From positions 1-64,000 of the forward strand of contig JAHLLI010000013.1 in NCBI GenBank assembly GCA_020444245.1: 64,000 nt of DNA, read 5' to 3'. The notes beneath the pieces are model-generated. The model made no database searches. It was not told where the DNA came from and was given only the letters and a program-made list of their open reading frames with translations. Of this stretch, positions 44,358 to 51,713 are shown one piece after another. The translations under genes were made by a program, and so were the position numbers. Every line of letters begins with the position of its first letter. The stretch's first letter is position 1. This DNA comes from Actinomycetales bacterium. GTDB lineage: Bacteria > Actinomycetota > Actinomycetes > Actinomycetales > Cellulomonadaceae.

Positions 44358-45941
44358 TCACACGGGGGTCTCGACCGGCTCCGCCCGCGTGGCCACGCCG
44401 GGAGCGGTGTCCGAGAGCGGCCGCGCCTGGATGAACAGCGCGAGCACGGCACCGGCGAGCATGATCGGCACCGCATAGAGGTAGATCGGAGGCAGCGCCG
44501 CGGCGAAGGCGTCGGCGATGGCGGACTGCACCGGCGCGGGCAGGCCGGCGAGCACCTCGGGGGTGAGCGAGCTCACCCCGCCCCCGGCGCCGATCGACTG
44601 CCCGCCGAGCGGCCCGTCCGCCACCTGGGCGGTCAGACGCGTGACGAAGATCGAACCAAACACCGCGATGCCGAGCGAGGCGCCGATCTGCCGGAAGTAG
44701 TTCTGCGCCGATGTCGCGGCACCCAGCACGGCGTGCGGGACGCTGTTCTGCACGATCAGCGTGAGGTTCTGCATCGCGCCTCCGACGCCGAGGCCGAGCA
44801 CCAGCATGGCCAGGGCGAGCATCCAGTACGAGGTGCCGACGCCGATGCGTGACAGGAGCGCGAGACCGCCGGCCGCGACAGCCGCCCCGACCACCGGGTA
44901 GACCCGGTACCGCCCGGTGCGGCTGATCAGCCGACCGGTCACGATGGAGGTGATCAGCATGCCGACGACCATCGGGATCATCATCAGGCCCGACGTCGTG
45001 GCGTTCACCTGCTCGACCATCTGCAGGTAGGTCGGCAGGTAGGCGACCGTGGCGAACATGCCGATGCCGATGGTCACGCCGGCCGCGGCCGGGAAGACGA
45101 AGTTGCGCTCGCGGAACAGCTCGAGCGGGATGATCGGGTGCTCGGCGCGACGCTCCACCGCCACGAAGACCACGCCCGTCACGACGATCCCCACGGCCAG
45201 CAGGAGGATCTGCGGGCTCGCCCAGTCGTAGGTCGTGCCGGCCCAGCTCGTGAGCAGCACGGCAGCGGAGGAGAACAGCGCGAGCAGTCCCGTTCCGGCG
45301 TAGTCCAGCCGCGGACGCGCGCCGATCGGCTTGTGCAGGTGCAGGGTCACCAGCACCGTGGCGAACGCCGCGAGCCCGAGCGGCAGGTTGATGTAGAAGA
45401 CCCACCGCCAGCCGATGTTGTCGGTCAGGTACCCCCCGATCAGGGGCCCGGCGACCGAGGCGAGGCCGAACACGCCGCCCATCAGGCCGGCGTACCGACC
45501 GCGCTGCCGGGGCGGGATGATGTCGCCGACGATGGCCTGGGCGCCGATCATCAGCCCGCCGCCACCGATGCCCTGCAGCGCCCGGAACGCGATGAGCTCA
45601 CCCATGCTCTGGGCGGCACCGGACAGCGCCGACCCGACCAGGAACACCGCGATCGCGAACAGGAAGATCGGCTTGCGGCCGAACAGGTCGCCGATCTTGC
45701 CGTAGATCGGCAGGCCGATCGTGCTGGCGAGCAGGTAGGCCGTCACGACCCACGACAGGTGCTCCAGGCCGTTGAGCTCGCCGACGATGGTCGGCAGCGC
45801 GGTGGCGACGATCGTCTGGTCCAGCGCCGCGAGCAGCATCGCGAGCATGAGACCGACGAAGGTCCACGCGAACTGCCGCTTGTTGCGGGCGACGTCCTCC
45901 GGGTCGGGGAACGCGCCTGCGCCCCGGGTGGGCTGGCTCAT
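44358..45941 (-). CDS. MFS multidrug exporter, DHA2/EmrB-QacA type
   Basis: 527 residues, about 14 helices. Motifs: LAALDQTIVATALPTIVGELNG at the first helix, GKIGDLFGRKPIFLFAIAVFLVGSALSGAAQSM (motif A), RALQGIGGGGLMIGAQAIVGDIIPPRQRGRY (motif C region). It exports small toxic compounds by proton exchange. A strong AAGGAGG precedes the ATG. It is divergent from a MarR gene with operator-like repeats between, so it is probably MarR-repressed. Confidence 0.93.
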   Translation of the reverse strand: MSQPTRGAGAFPDPEDVARNKRQFAWTFVGLMLAMLLAALDQTIVATALPTIVGELNGLEHLSWVVTAYLLASTIGLPIYGKIGDLFGRKPIFLFAIAVFLVGSALSGAAQSMGELIAFRALQGIGGGGLMIGAQAIVGDIIPPRQRGRYAGLMGGVFGLASVAGPLIGGYLTDNIGWRWVFYINLPLGLAAFATVLVTLHLHKPIGARPRLDYAGTGLLALFSSAAVLLTSWAGTTYDWASPQILLLAVGIVVTGVVFVAVERRAEHPIIPLELFRERNFVFPAAAGVTIGIGMFATVAYLPTYLQMVEQVNATTSGLMMIPMVVGMLITSIVTGRLISRTGRYRVYPVVGAAVAAGGLALLSRIGVGTSYWMLALAMLVLGLGVGGAMQNLTLIVQNSVPHAVLGAATSAQNYFRQIGASLGIAVFGSIFVTRLTAQVADGPLGGQSIGAGGGVSSLTPEVLAGLPAPVQSAIADAFAAALPPIYLYAVPIMLAGAVLALFIQARPLSDTAPGVATRAEPVETPV

Positions 45942-45978
45942 GGACGGGCCTCCTTCGGGCGGCGCTCCGCCTCGGACG

Positions 45979-46020
45979 GATTACTTGACTGAGTCTACTG
46001 TTGACTGAGTGCGGTAATCT
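45979..46020. promoter_or_regulatory. MFS/MarR intergenic operator and marR -10
   Basis: Two direct 10-mers TTGACTGAGT (45985-45994, 46001-46010) are framed by inverted GATTAC (45979-45984) and GTAATC (46014-46019). The TAATCT at 46015-46020 ends 6 nt before the marR GTG, so this block overlaps a leaderless marR promoter; the MFS start is 38 nt away on the other side. Confidence 0.65.
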
Positions 46021-46026
46021 ACCCGA

Positions 46027-46491
46027 GTGACGGAGGTGCAGACGACGCAGGCCGTGTCCAGGCGGCTGGCGCGCACACTCATCCTGGTCGGCGAGCAGAT
46101 CAAGGCGTCCTTCGCGGAGTCGGTGGAGTCCCTCGGGCTGCCCGTCCCGCTGGCCCGGACGCTCCTGGCGCTCGGCGCGCCGGAGCCGATGCGCGACCTC
46201 GCCGACCACCTGGCGTGCGACCCCTCGCACATCACCGGGATCGCCGACCGGCTCGAGGAGCGCGGCCTCGTCCGCCGGGTGGTCGGGCACGACCGTCGGG
46301 TCAAGCTGCTCGAGCTCACCGAGGCCGGCGTCGCCATGCGCGAACGGATCGGCGCGGTGGTAGCGGCGAGCTCGCCTACCGCGCGGCTGGAGCCGCACCG
46401 CCGCGAGGAGCTGCTCGCACTGCTCGAGCAGCTGCTCGACCGGCCACCCGAGGACGCGGCACGACCCGCCGCGACGTCCGGGGGCCGCTGA
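46027..46491 (+). CDS. MarR-family regulator of the divergent exporter
   Basis: 154 residues. Winged helix: VPLARTLLALGAPEPMRDLADHLACDPSHITGIADRLEERGLVRRVVGHDRRVKLLELTEAG; the HITGIADRLEERG recognition helix and DRRVKLLELT wing are clear. GTG 46027 is the first base after a TAATCT-N6 promoter. Likely ligand-responsive repressor of the neighbouring MFS pump. Confidence 0.92.
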   Translation: MTEVQTTQAVSRRLARTLILVGEQIKASFAESVESLGLPVPLARTLLALGAPEPMRDLADHLACDPSHITGIADRLEERGLVRRVVGHDRRVKLLELTEAGVAMRERIGAVVAASSPTARLEPHRREELLALLEQLLDRPPEDAARPAATSGGR

Positions 46492-46545
46492 GCCACCCGG
46501 ACGGAGGCCGCGGCACCGGCACGCGCGATCGGCCGCGCCGGCGCC

Positions 46546-47448
46546 TCAGCCCCGGGCGGCGGGCTCGCGCAGTGGCCCGAGACGCTCCAGGAACACCGCG
46601 GCGGCCGGGCTGGGCGAGGCCGGCACCGCGACGGCCACCTCCCACGGCGGCACGTCGCCCTCGAGCGGCACGGCCACCAGCCGGTCGGGTCGCTTCGCGG
46701 CGATCGGCTCGGGCACCACGGCGAGGCCCAGGCCCGCCTCGACCAGGTCGAGCATCGAGTGCACGTCGTTGACCTCGAGCTCGACCCGATGGGTCAGGCC
46801 AGCCGCGGCGAACGCCCGGTCGGTCAGCGCGCGCGCCGCCCAGTCGGGGCGGAACCCGACGAAGGTCTCGGCGGCGACGTCGGCGGCACGCACCCCCGAG
46901 CGACCGGCCAGCGGGTGGCCCGGCGGGCACAGCAGCACCAGGCGGCGCTCGGCCAGCGGGTGGAGCACCACGCCGGCGGGCACCGTCGAGCACACCGCGA
47001 GCACCGCCAGGTCCAGGCGACCGCCGGCCACGTCGGCGAGCAGCGCCGCCGAGCCCGCATAGCCGAGCCGGATCGCGACGCCCGGGTGCTCGGCCCGGAA
47101 CGCGGCGAGCTCGCGCGGCACGTCGAGCACGCCCAGGCACTGCTCGGAGCCCACCGACAGGGTGCCGCCCACCACGCCCCGCACCGCCTGGACGGCCTCA
47201 CGCGCCGCCGCCGCGCTGGCCAGGGTCCGGTGCGACTCCTCGAGGAGCGCGGCGCCGGCCGCCGTCAGCTCGACCCGGCGGGTGCTGCGGATGAACAGCG
47301 ACGCGCCCAGCTCGTCCTCCAGGGCCCGGATCGAGGCGGAGAGCCCCGACTGGGAGATCTGCAGGAGCTCGGCGGCGCGGGTGAAGTGCCGCTCGTTGGC
47401 CACCGCGACGAAGTGCTCGAGCTGGCGCAGCTCCACCTGAACTCCCAT
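46546..47448 (-). CDS. LysR-family transcriptional regulator
   Basis: 300 residues. HTH: VELRQLEHFVAVANERHFTRAAELLQISQSGLSASIRALEDELGASLFIRSTRRVELTAAG. The effector domain is normal (GGTLSVGSEQCLGVLDVPRELAAFRAEHPGV). Divergent from an aldo-keto reductase; the 100-bp gap has palindromes, so it probably controls that gene. Confidence 0.94.
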   Translation of the reverse strand: MGVQVELRQLEHFVAVANERHFTRAAELLQISQSGLSASIRALEDELGASLFIRSTRRVELTAAGAALLEESHRTLASAAAAREAVQAVRGVVGGTLSVGSEQCLGVLDVPRELAAFRAEHPGVAIRLGYAGSAALLADVAGGRLDLAVLAVCSTVPAGVVLHPLAERRLVLLCPPGHPLAGRSGVRAADVAAETFVGFRPDWAARALTDRAFAAAGLTHRVELEVNDVHSMLDLVEAGLGLAVVPEPIAAKRPDRLVAVPLEGDVPPWEVAVAVPASPSPAAAVFLERLGPLREPAARG

Positions 47449-47482
47449 CGCCCGGATCGATCAGTGTCATCGATCCCACCTG

Positions 47483-47513
47483 TTGGACCGATTGATCGGC
47501 CCGCGTGCATAGT
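47483..47513 (+). promoter_or_regulatory. Promoter and palindrome upstream of the aldo-keto reductase
   Basis: -35 TTGGAC (47483-47488) and a -10 CATAGT (47508-47513) with a TG just before it. A CCGATTGATCGG palindrome (47488-47499) lies in the spacer, and a GATCGATCAG..ATCGATC inverted repeat is upstream near the LysR start. Likely LysR binding sites. Confidence 0.5.
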
Positions 47514-47548
47514 AGCCGCGGCCCGATCCCCGGATGAGAAGAGTCGCC

Positions 47549-48559
47549 ATGCCTGCCCCCACCCCGCTACCCACCACCGCGCTCGGCCGGACCGGGATGG
47601 ACATCACCCGGGTCGGGTTCGGAGCGTGGGCGATCGGCGGCGGCGGGTGGCGCTACGCCTGGGGCGAGCAGGACGACGCCGCGTCGGTCGCGGCGATCCG
47701 GCACGCCGTCGAGCAAGGCGTCACGTGGATCGACACCGCCGGCGCGTACGGCTACGGGCACTCCGAGGAGGTCGTGGCCCGCGCGCTGGCCGACCTGCCC
47801 GAGGCCGACCGTCCGTACGTGTTCACCAAGGGCGGTCTGCGACCCGTGGACGGCGACCCGACCCTGGAGCCCCGGCGAGTGGGCGACGCGGCGAGCCTGC
47901 GCGGTGAGGTCGAGCAGTCGCTGCGGCTGCTCGGCGTCGAGCGGATCGACCTCTACCAGATGCACTGGCCGGCCGACGACTGCGGCATCGAGGACTACTG
48001 GCCGGTGTTCCAGGCCCTGGTCGACGAGGGCAAGGTGCGCGCGATCGGCCTGTCCAACCACACCGTGGCCCAGCTCGACGCGGCCGAGGAGATCGCGCAC
48101 GTCGGCGCCCTCCAGCCGCCCCTCAACCTGCTGCACCGCGACGCCGCCGGCGACGTCATCCCGTGGGCCGCGGCGCACGGGACCGGCGTGATCGTCTACT
48201 CGCCGATGGCCTCCGGCCTGCTGACCGGGGCGTTCACAGCGCAGCGCGCCGCCGCCCTGGGCGACGAGGACTGGCGGTCGCGCAACCCCGACTTCTCCGG
48301 CGAGGGGCTGGCGCGGAACCTGGCCCTGGTCGACGCGCTGCGGCCGGTCGCCGAGCGCCACGACGTGGGCGTCGGGCCCGTGGCGGCCGCGTGGACGCTG
48401 ACCGTGCCGGGCGTGTCCGGCGCGATCGTGGGCGCCCGCTCGCCCGAGCAGGTCGACGGCTGGCTGCCCGCCGCCTCGCTCGAGCTCACCGAGGCAGACC
48501 GCGCCGAGATCGCCGCGGCCCTGACCGCCACCGGAGCGGGCGAGGGCCCCGTGCTCTGA
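47549..48559 (+). CDS. Aldo/keto reductase
   Basis: 336 residues, TIM barrel. Catalytic tetrad: DTAGAYGYG (Asp, Tyr), VFTKGG (Lys), LYQMHWPAD (His). NADPH site: SPEQVDGWL region. The substrate is unknown; linkage to a LysR regulator suggests a specific inducer. ATG 47549 is preferred because GAAGAG lies 6 nt upstream; 47534 is in frame. Confidence 0.93.
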   Translation: MPAPTPLPTTALGRTGMDITRVGFGAWAIGGGGWRYAWGEQDDAASVAAIRHAVEQGVTWIDTAGAYGYGHSEEVVARALADLPEADRPYVFTKGGLRPVDGDPTLEPRRVGDAASLRGEVEQSLRLLGVERIDLYQMHWPADDCGIEDYWPVFQALVDEGKVRAIGLSNHTVAQLDAAEEIAHVGALQPPLNLLHRDAAGDVIPWAAAHGTGVIVYSPMASGLLTGAFTAQRAAALGDEDWRSRNPDFSGEGLARNLALVDALRPVAERHDVGVGPVAAAWTLTVPGVSGAIVGARSPEQVDGWLPAASLELTEADRAEIAAALTATGAGEGPVL

Positions 48560-48604
48560 ACGACCGCGTAGCGGCCCCGGCCGAGCGCACCACCCGAGAC
48601 GGAC

Positions 48605-48640
48605 CACGCCCCGGGACCCCACTGCGGGTCCCGGGGCGTG
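48605..48640. terminator. Bidirectional terminator between two aldo-keto reductase genes
   Basis: A perfect 15-bp stem (CACGCCCCGGGACCC, 48605-48619, with its complement at 48626-48640) and a 6-nt loop, between convergent genes. Confidence 0.85.
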
Positions 48641-48668
48641 CCGTCGTCGCAGGGAGCGCCGGCCAGGC

Positions 48669-49712
48669 TCAGCCGCGCCGCTGCACCACGTCGGCCGGGC
48701 CGAGCCGGTCGGACGAGGTCTTGGCCTGGTGCCAGAACGGGTAGCGCATCGGCTCGCGGCTGACCGCGTCGAGCCGGGCGAGCTCGTCGTCGCTCAGCAC
48801 CAGGTCCGCTGCGCCGAGGCTGTCCTGGAGCTGCTCGACCGTGCGCGCACCCACGATCAGCGACGTCACCGCCGGCTGCGCGATCGTCCAGGCGAGCGAG
48901 ACCTGCGCGGCCGAGACGCCGTGGTCCGCGCCGATCGCGACAGCGGTCTCGATGATGTCGTAGAGCCGGTTCTCGTCGGGCACGGGCGGCTCGCCCCACG
49001 CCGACAGGTGCCGCGACCCGGCCGGCGGCTCGACCCCGCGGCGGTACTTGCCGGACAGCAGGCCGCCGGCGAGCGGGCTCCACACCAGGATCCCGAGCCC
49101 CTGGTCGATCGAGACCGGCACCAGCTCGTCCTCGACGTGGCGGGAGTGCATCGAGTAGTGGATCTGCTGGCTGACGAAGCGCTCGTAGCCGCGCGCGTCG
49201 GACACCCCGAGAGCCTTCATGAGCTGCCAGGCCGCGTAGTTCGAGACGCCGATGTAGCGCACCTTGCCGGAGCGGACGAGGTCGTCCAGCGCGGACAGGG
49301 TCTCCTCGAGCGGGGTCTGCCCGTCCCACTCGTGGACCTGGTACAGGTCGATGTGGTCGGTGCGCAGGCGGCGCAGGCTCGCCTCGGCCGAGCGCAGCAC
49401 GTGGTGGCGCGACAGGCCCGCGTCGTTGGGGCCCTCGCCCATCGGCATCCGGCACTTCGTGGCCAGCAGGAAGTCGTCCCGCGACGCGCCGAGGGCCTCG
49501 CCGAGCAGCTCCTCGGACATGCCGGACGAGTAGACGTCGGCCGTGTCGACGAGGTTGATCCCGTGGTCGCGGGCCACCGCGAGCTGGTCGCGGACGCCCT
49601 CGACCCCGATCTGGCCCACCATGGCCGCCCACCCCGTGCCGCCGTAGCCCATCGTGCCGAGCGTGAAGGTCGAGACGCGCAGACCGGACTTGCCCAGCTG
49701 GCGGTACTCCAT
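48669..49712 (-). CDS. Aldo/keto reductase, YajO-like
   Basis: 347 residues. MEYRQLGKSGLRVSTFTLGTMGYGG start, tetrad in NLVDTADVYSSG, LLATKCRM and DLYQVHEWDG; NADPH loop near LIVGARTVEQLQDSL. A typical general aldehyde/ketone reductase. ATG 49712 has GGAGGA 6 nt upstream. Monocistronic; divergent from the ThuA gene. Confidence 0.93.
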   Translation of the reverse strand: MEYRQLGKSGLRVSTFTLGTMGYGGTGWAAMVGQIGVEGVRDQLAVARDHGINLVDTADVYSSGMSEELLGEALGASRDDFLLATKCRMPMGEGPNDAGLSRHHVLRSAEASLRRLRTDHIDLYQVHEWDGQTPLEETLSALDDLVRSGKVRYIGVSNYAAWQLMKALGVSDARGYERFVSQQIHYSMHSRHVEDELVPVSIDQGLGILVWSPLAGGLLSGKYRRGVEPPAGSRHLSAWGEPPVPDENRLYDIIETAVAIGADHGVSAAQVSLAWTIAQPAVTSLIVGARTVEQLQDSLGAADLVLSDDELARLDAVSREPMRYPFWHQAKTSSDRLGPADVVQRRG

Positions 49713-49871
49713 GGATGTCCTCCCGGGTTCGGGCACGGCGACATCGCCACCGCACCGGTGTACCCCCCCATGCTCCCGGCCCGCGGTCATCGCGTCCAAC
49801 AGGTGAATCCGATCGCATCCATCGCCCTGGTCGATCGCAGCGCGCCGGTCGCCGCGTGGCACAGTGGGCGC

Positions 49872-50549
49872 ATGGACGCACGCGCGCTGGTGCTGTGCGG
49901 CGGCGGTCGCCGCTCGGACCCCTGGCACGACCTCGCGGCCACCGGGCACGCCGTCGCGGGCCTCCTCGGCGAGCTGGGCCTGAGCACCCGGCTGAGCTCG
50001 CGCCTGGCCGACGTCGTGGGCGACGGCCGGTTCGACACCGACCTGCTGGTGGTCAACTCCTCCGACGGCGCGCCATCGGCCCCGGGCGACGCGGACGGTG
50101 CCGTGCTCGACGCGGCGATCGAGGCGCACGTCGCGGCCGGCCGGCCGATCCTCGGCGTGCACTCGGCGGCGCTGGCGTTCCCCGACGCTCCCGGCTGGGC
50201 CGCCGTGCTGGGCGCACGCTGGGTGGACGGCACCTCGATGCACCCCGACCTCGACGCGACCACCGTGCAGACGGGCCCGAGCCCCTCGGGCATCGCCGAC
50301 CACCTGGGTGACGTGCACGTCACGGACGAGCGCTACAGCTTCCTCGAGCTGGTCGCCCCGGAGCCGCTGAACCCGCACCTCACCCATCGGCACGCCGGGA
50401 TGGTCCACCCGCTGGCCTGGGCCCGGCGGGTCGGCGAGCGCGACGCACGCGTGGTGTACGACGCGCTCGGCCACGACCTGCGCAGCTACGCCTCGCCGTC
50501 GCGCCGGGCGCTGCTCGCGGCCGAGGTCGCCTGGCTGATGGGGCGCTAG
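49872..50549 (+). CDS. ThuA-like domain protein
   Basis: 225 residues. Class-I glutamine-amidotransferase-like ThuA fold: VLCGGGRRSDPWHDLAATGHAVAGLL, LLVVNSS, AHVAAGRPILGVHSAALAFPDAPGWAAVLGARWVDGT, and PLAWARRVGERDARVVYDALGHD. The usual nucleophile Cys is replaced by His-Ser at GVHSAA, as in other ThuA proteins. Related proteins are linked to sugar use, in keeping with the nearby glycoside genes, but the reaction is unknown. Confidence 0.8.
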   Translation: MDARALVLCGGGRRSDPWHDLAATGHAVAGLLGELGLSTRLSSRLADVVGDGRFDTDLLVVNSSDGAPSAPGDADGAVLDAAIEAHVAAGRPILGVHSAALAFPDAPGWAAVLGARWVDGTSMHPDLDATTVQTGPSPSGIADHLGDVHVTDERYSFLELVAPEPLNPHLTHRHAGMVHPLAWARRVGERDARVVYDALGHDLRSYASPSRRALLAAEVAWLMGR

Positions 50550-51090
50550 GGCCCACGCCGAGCTCGGCAGCACGGTGCGACCCGGTGAGCCAAGACCCAC
50601 GCGGCCACCGATGCGACCGAGGTGTGAAACGAGGCGCTCCAAGACGCGCGGCCGATGAGCGTGAGGGCCCTTCATCCGCGGAGGTTCCATCACGGAAGGC
50701 GCCACGAACCTTCCGCCGTCGCGTCCGGATCTGCCGACGTGCGCGCGGAAGTTCCGTCGCGATGGCGCGATGAACCTTCCGCCGCGCACCCCGAGCTGCC
50801 GATGAGGCAGGCCCTCCACGCACCAACGTGGAAACTCCGGCGCGAAAACCGCGCCGGAAGCTCCACGAACGCGTCCGGCGGGGCGTTCCATGCCCTACCT
50901 GCCGCTACCCGGACGCGAAAGGGGCTGACGGGCCGACGCGCGCTCATGCCGCGGGCCGCGCGCCGGATCGGCTGTCACGCCTCGGTCGCCTGGGGACGCG
51001 TGGCTGGCGGCCGTTCTGCTGCTCCCGCAGGCTCGATCGCCGGTCACGCGGCGCCGGCGCACCGCCGGGGCCCGCGCTGAGCGTTGGCGC
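50550..51090. repeat. Gene-free repeat region with three imperfect hairpins
   Basis: 541 bp without a credible gene. Blocks GAGCTCGGCAGCACG (50560-50574) and TGCGACCGAGGTGTGA (50612-50627) recur at 57593-57607 and 57643-57658 with similar spacing. Three hairpin units follow: 50678-50716 (GCGGAGGTTC..GAACCTTCCGC), 50745-50782 (GCGGAAGTTC..GAACCTTCCGC) and 50827-50867 (CGTGGA..TCCACG with an AAAA loop). The units are ~70-80 bp apart and share CTGCCGA linkers. It reads as a dispersed intergenic repeat, not as coding. Confidence 0.7.
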
Positions 51091-51708
51091 TCAGCCCGCC
51101 GACGCCCGCGGCATCGCCCGCAGAGGCGCCCCCTCCGGCGGGTGGCGGTCCACCAGCCGCACCTGGGCCAGCAGCAGCCGCAGCGCCTCGGCGCCGGCCT
51201 CGGCGGGCCGGTCGGAGACCAGGGTGAGCGGTGAGCGCACCGGCGGGCCCTCCGGCAGGCCGGAGCCGCGCCCGGGCGGGGCGACGACGACCACCGGCAG
51301 GTCGCGCACCAGGGGGCCGCCGGTCGGCGCGACCAGGATCGCCCCGTCGATCAGGTGACCGCGCAGGCGCGCCAGGGTGCGCCGCTCCCACGTCCAGGCG
51401 TTGGCGGTGCCGTCACCGACCGCGACGAGCGTCCCGTAGCCGGTCCCGGCCGCGGCGGCCGAGACACCCTTGAGCACCTCGCCCGCCCAGGCGTCCAGCC
51501 CCGCCGTGACCACGCCGACCACACCGCTGCCGCCGCCGCGCATGCGCTGGGCGATCATGCTCGGCTCGTACCCGAGGCCCTCGACCGCGGCCAGCACGCG
51601 CTCCGCCGTCGCGACGGCGACCCCGGGCCGCTGGTTGATCACCTTGGAGACGGTGGCGATCGACACCCCTGCCAGCCGGGCGACGTCGTGGATGGTCGGC
51701 GGTCCCAT
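51091..51708 (-). CDS. LacI-family regulator, shortened
   Basis: 205 residues against the usual ~340. The DNA-binding end is intact: TIHDVARLAGVSIATVSKVINQRPGVAVATAERVLAAVEGLGYEPS. The sensor domain starts normally (GVVGVVTAGLDAWAGEVLKGVSAAAAGTG, DGAILVAPTG, LPVVVV). It then jumps to what looks like the C-terminal end (SPLTLVSDRPAEAGAEALRLLLAQV). About 130 residues between, including most of the second lobe, are missing. It starts 5 nt after the GH3 gene, so it is co-transcribed. It may bind DNA but not sugar. Confidence 0.85.
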   Translation of the reverse strand: MGPPTIHDVARLAGVSIATVSKVINQRPGVAVATAERVLAAVEGLGYEPSMIAQRMRGGGSGVVGVVTAGLDAWAGEVLKGVSAAAAGTGYGTLVAVGDGTANAWTWERRTLARLRGHLIDGAILVAPTGGPLVRDLPVVVVAPPGRGSGLPEGPPVRSPLTLVSDRPAEAGAEALRLLLAQVRLVDRHPPEGAPLRAMPRASAG

Positions 51709-51713
51709 CGGGC

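Noticed and set aside
44358-46491. Horizontally acquired resistance cassette
   Set aside because: The MFS/marR pair matches its surroundings in base composition and has native-looking leaderless signals; no mobile-element traces.
50678-50867. CRISPR array
   Set aside because: Only three imperfect hairpin units, no constant direct repeat with unique spacers, and no cas genes in the window.
50655-51080. 141-codon frame across the hairpin repeats
   Set aside because: Its translation only reflects the repeats, with no ribosome site or family likeness; opposite-strand frames are equally open.
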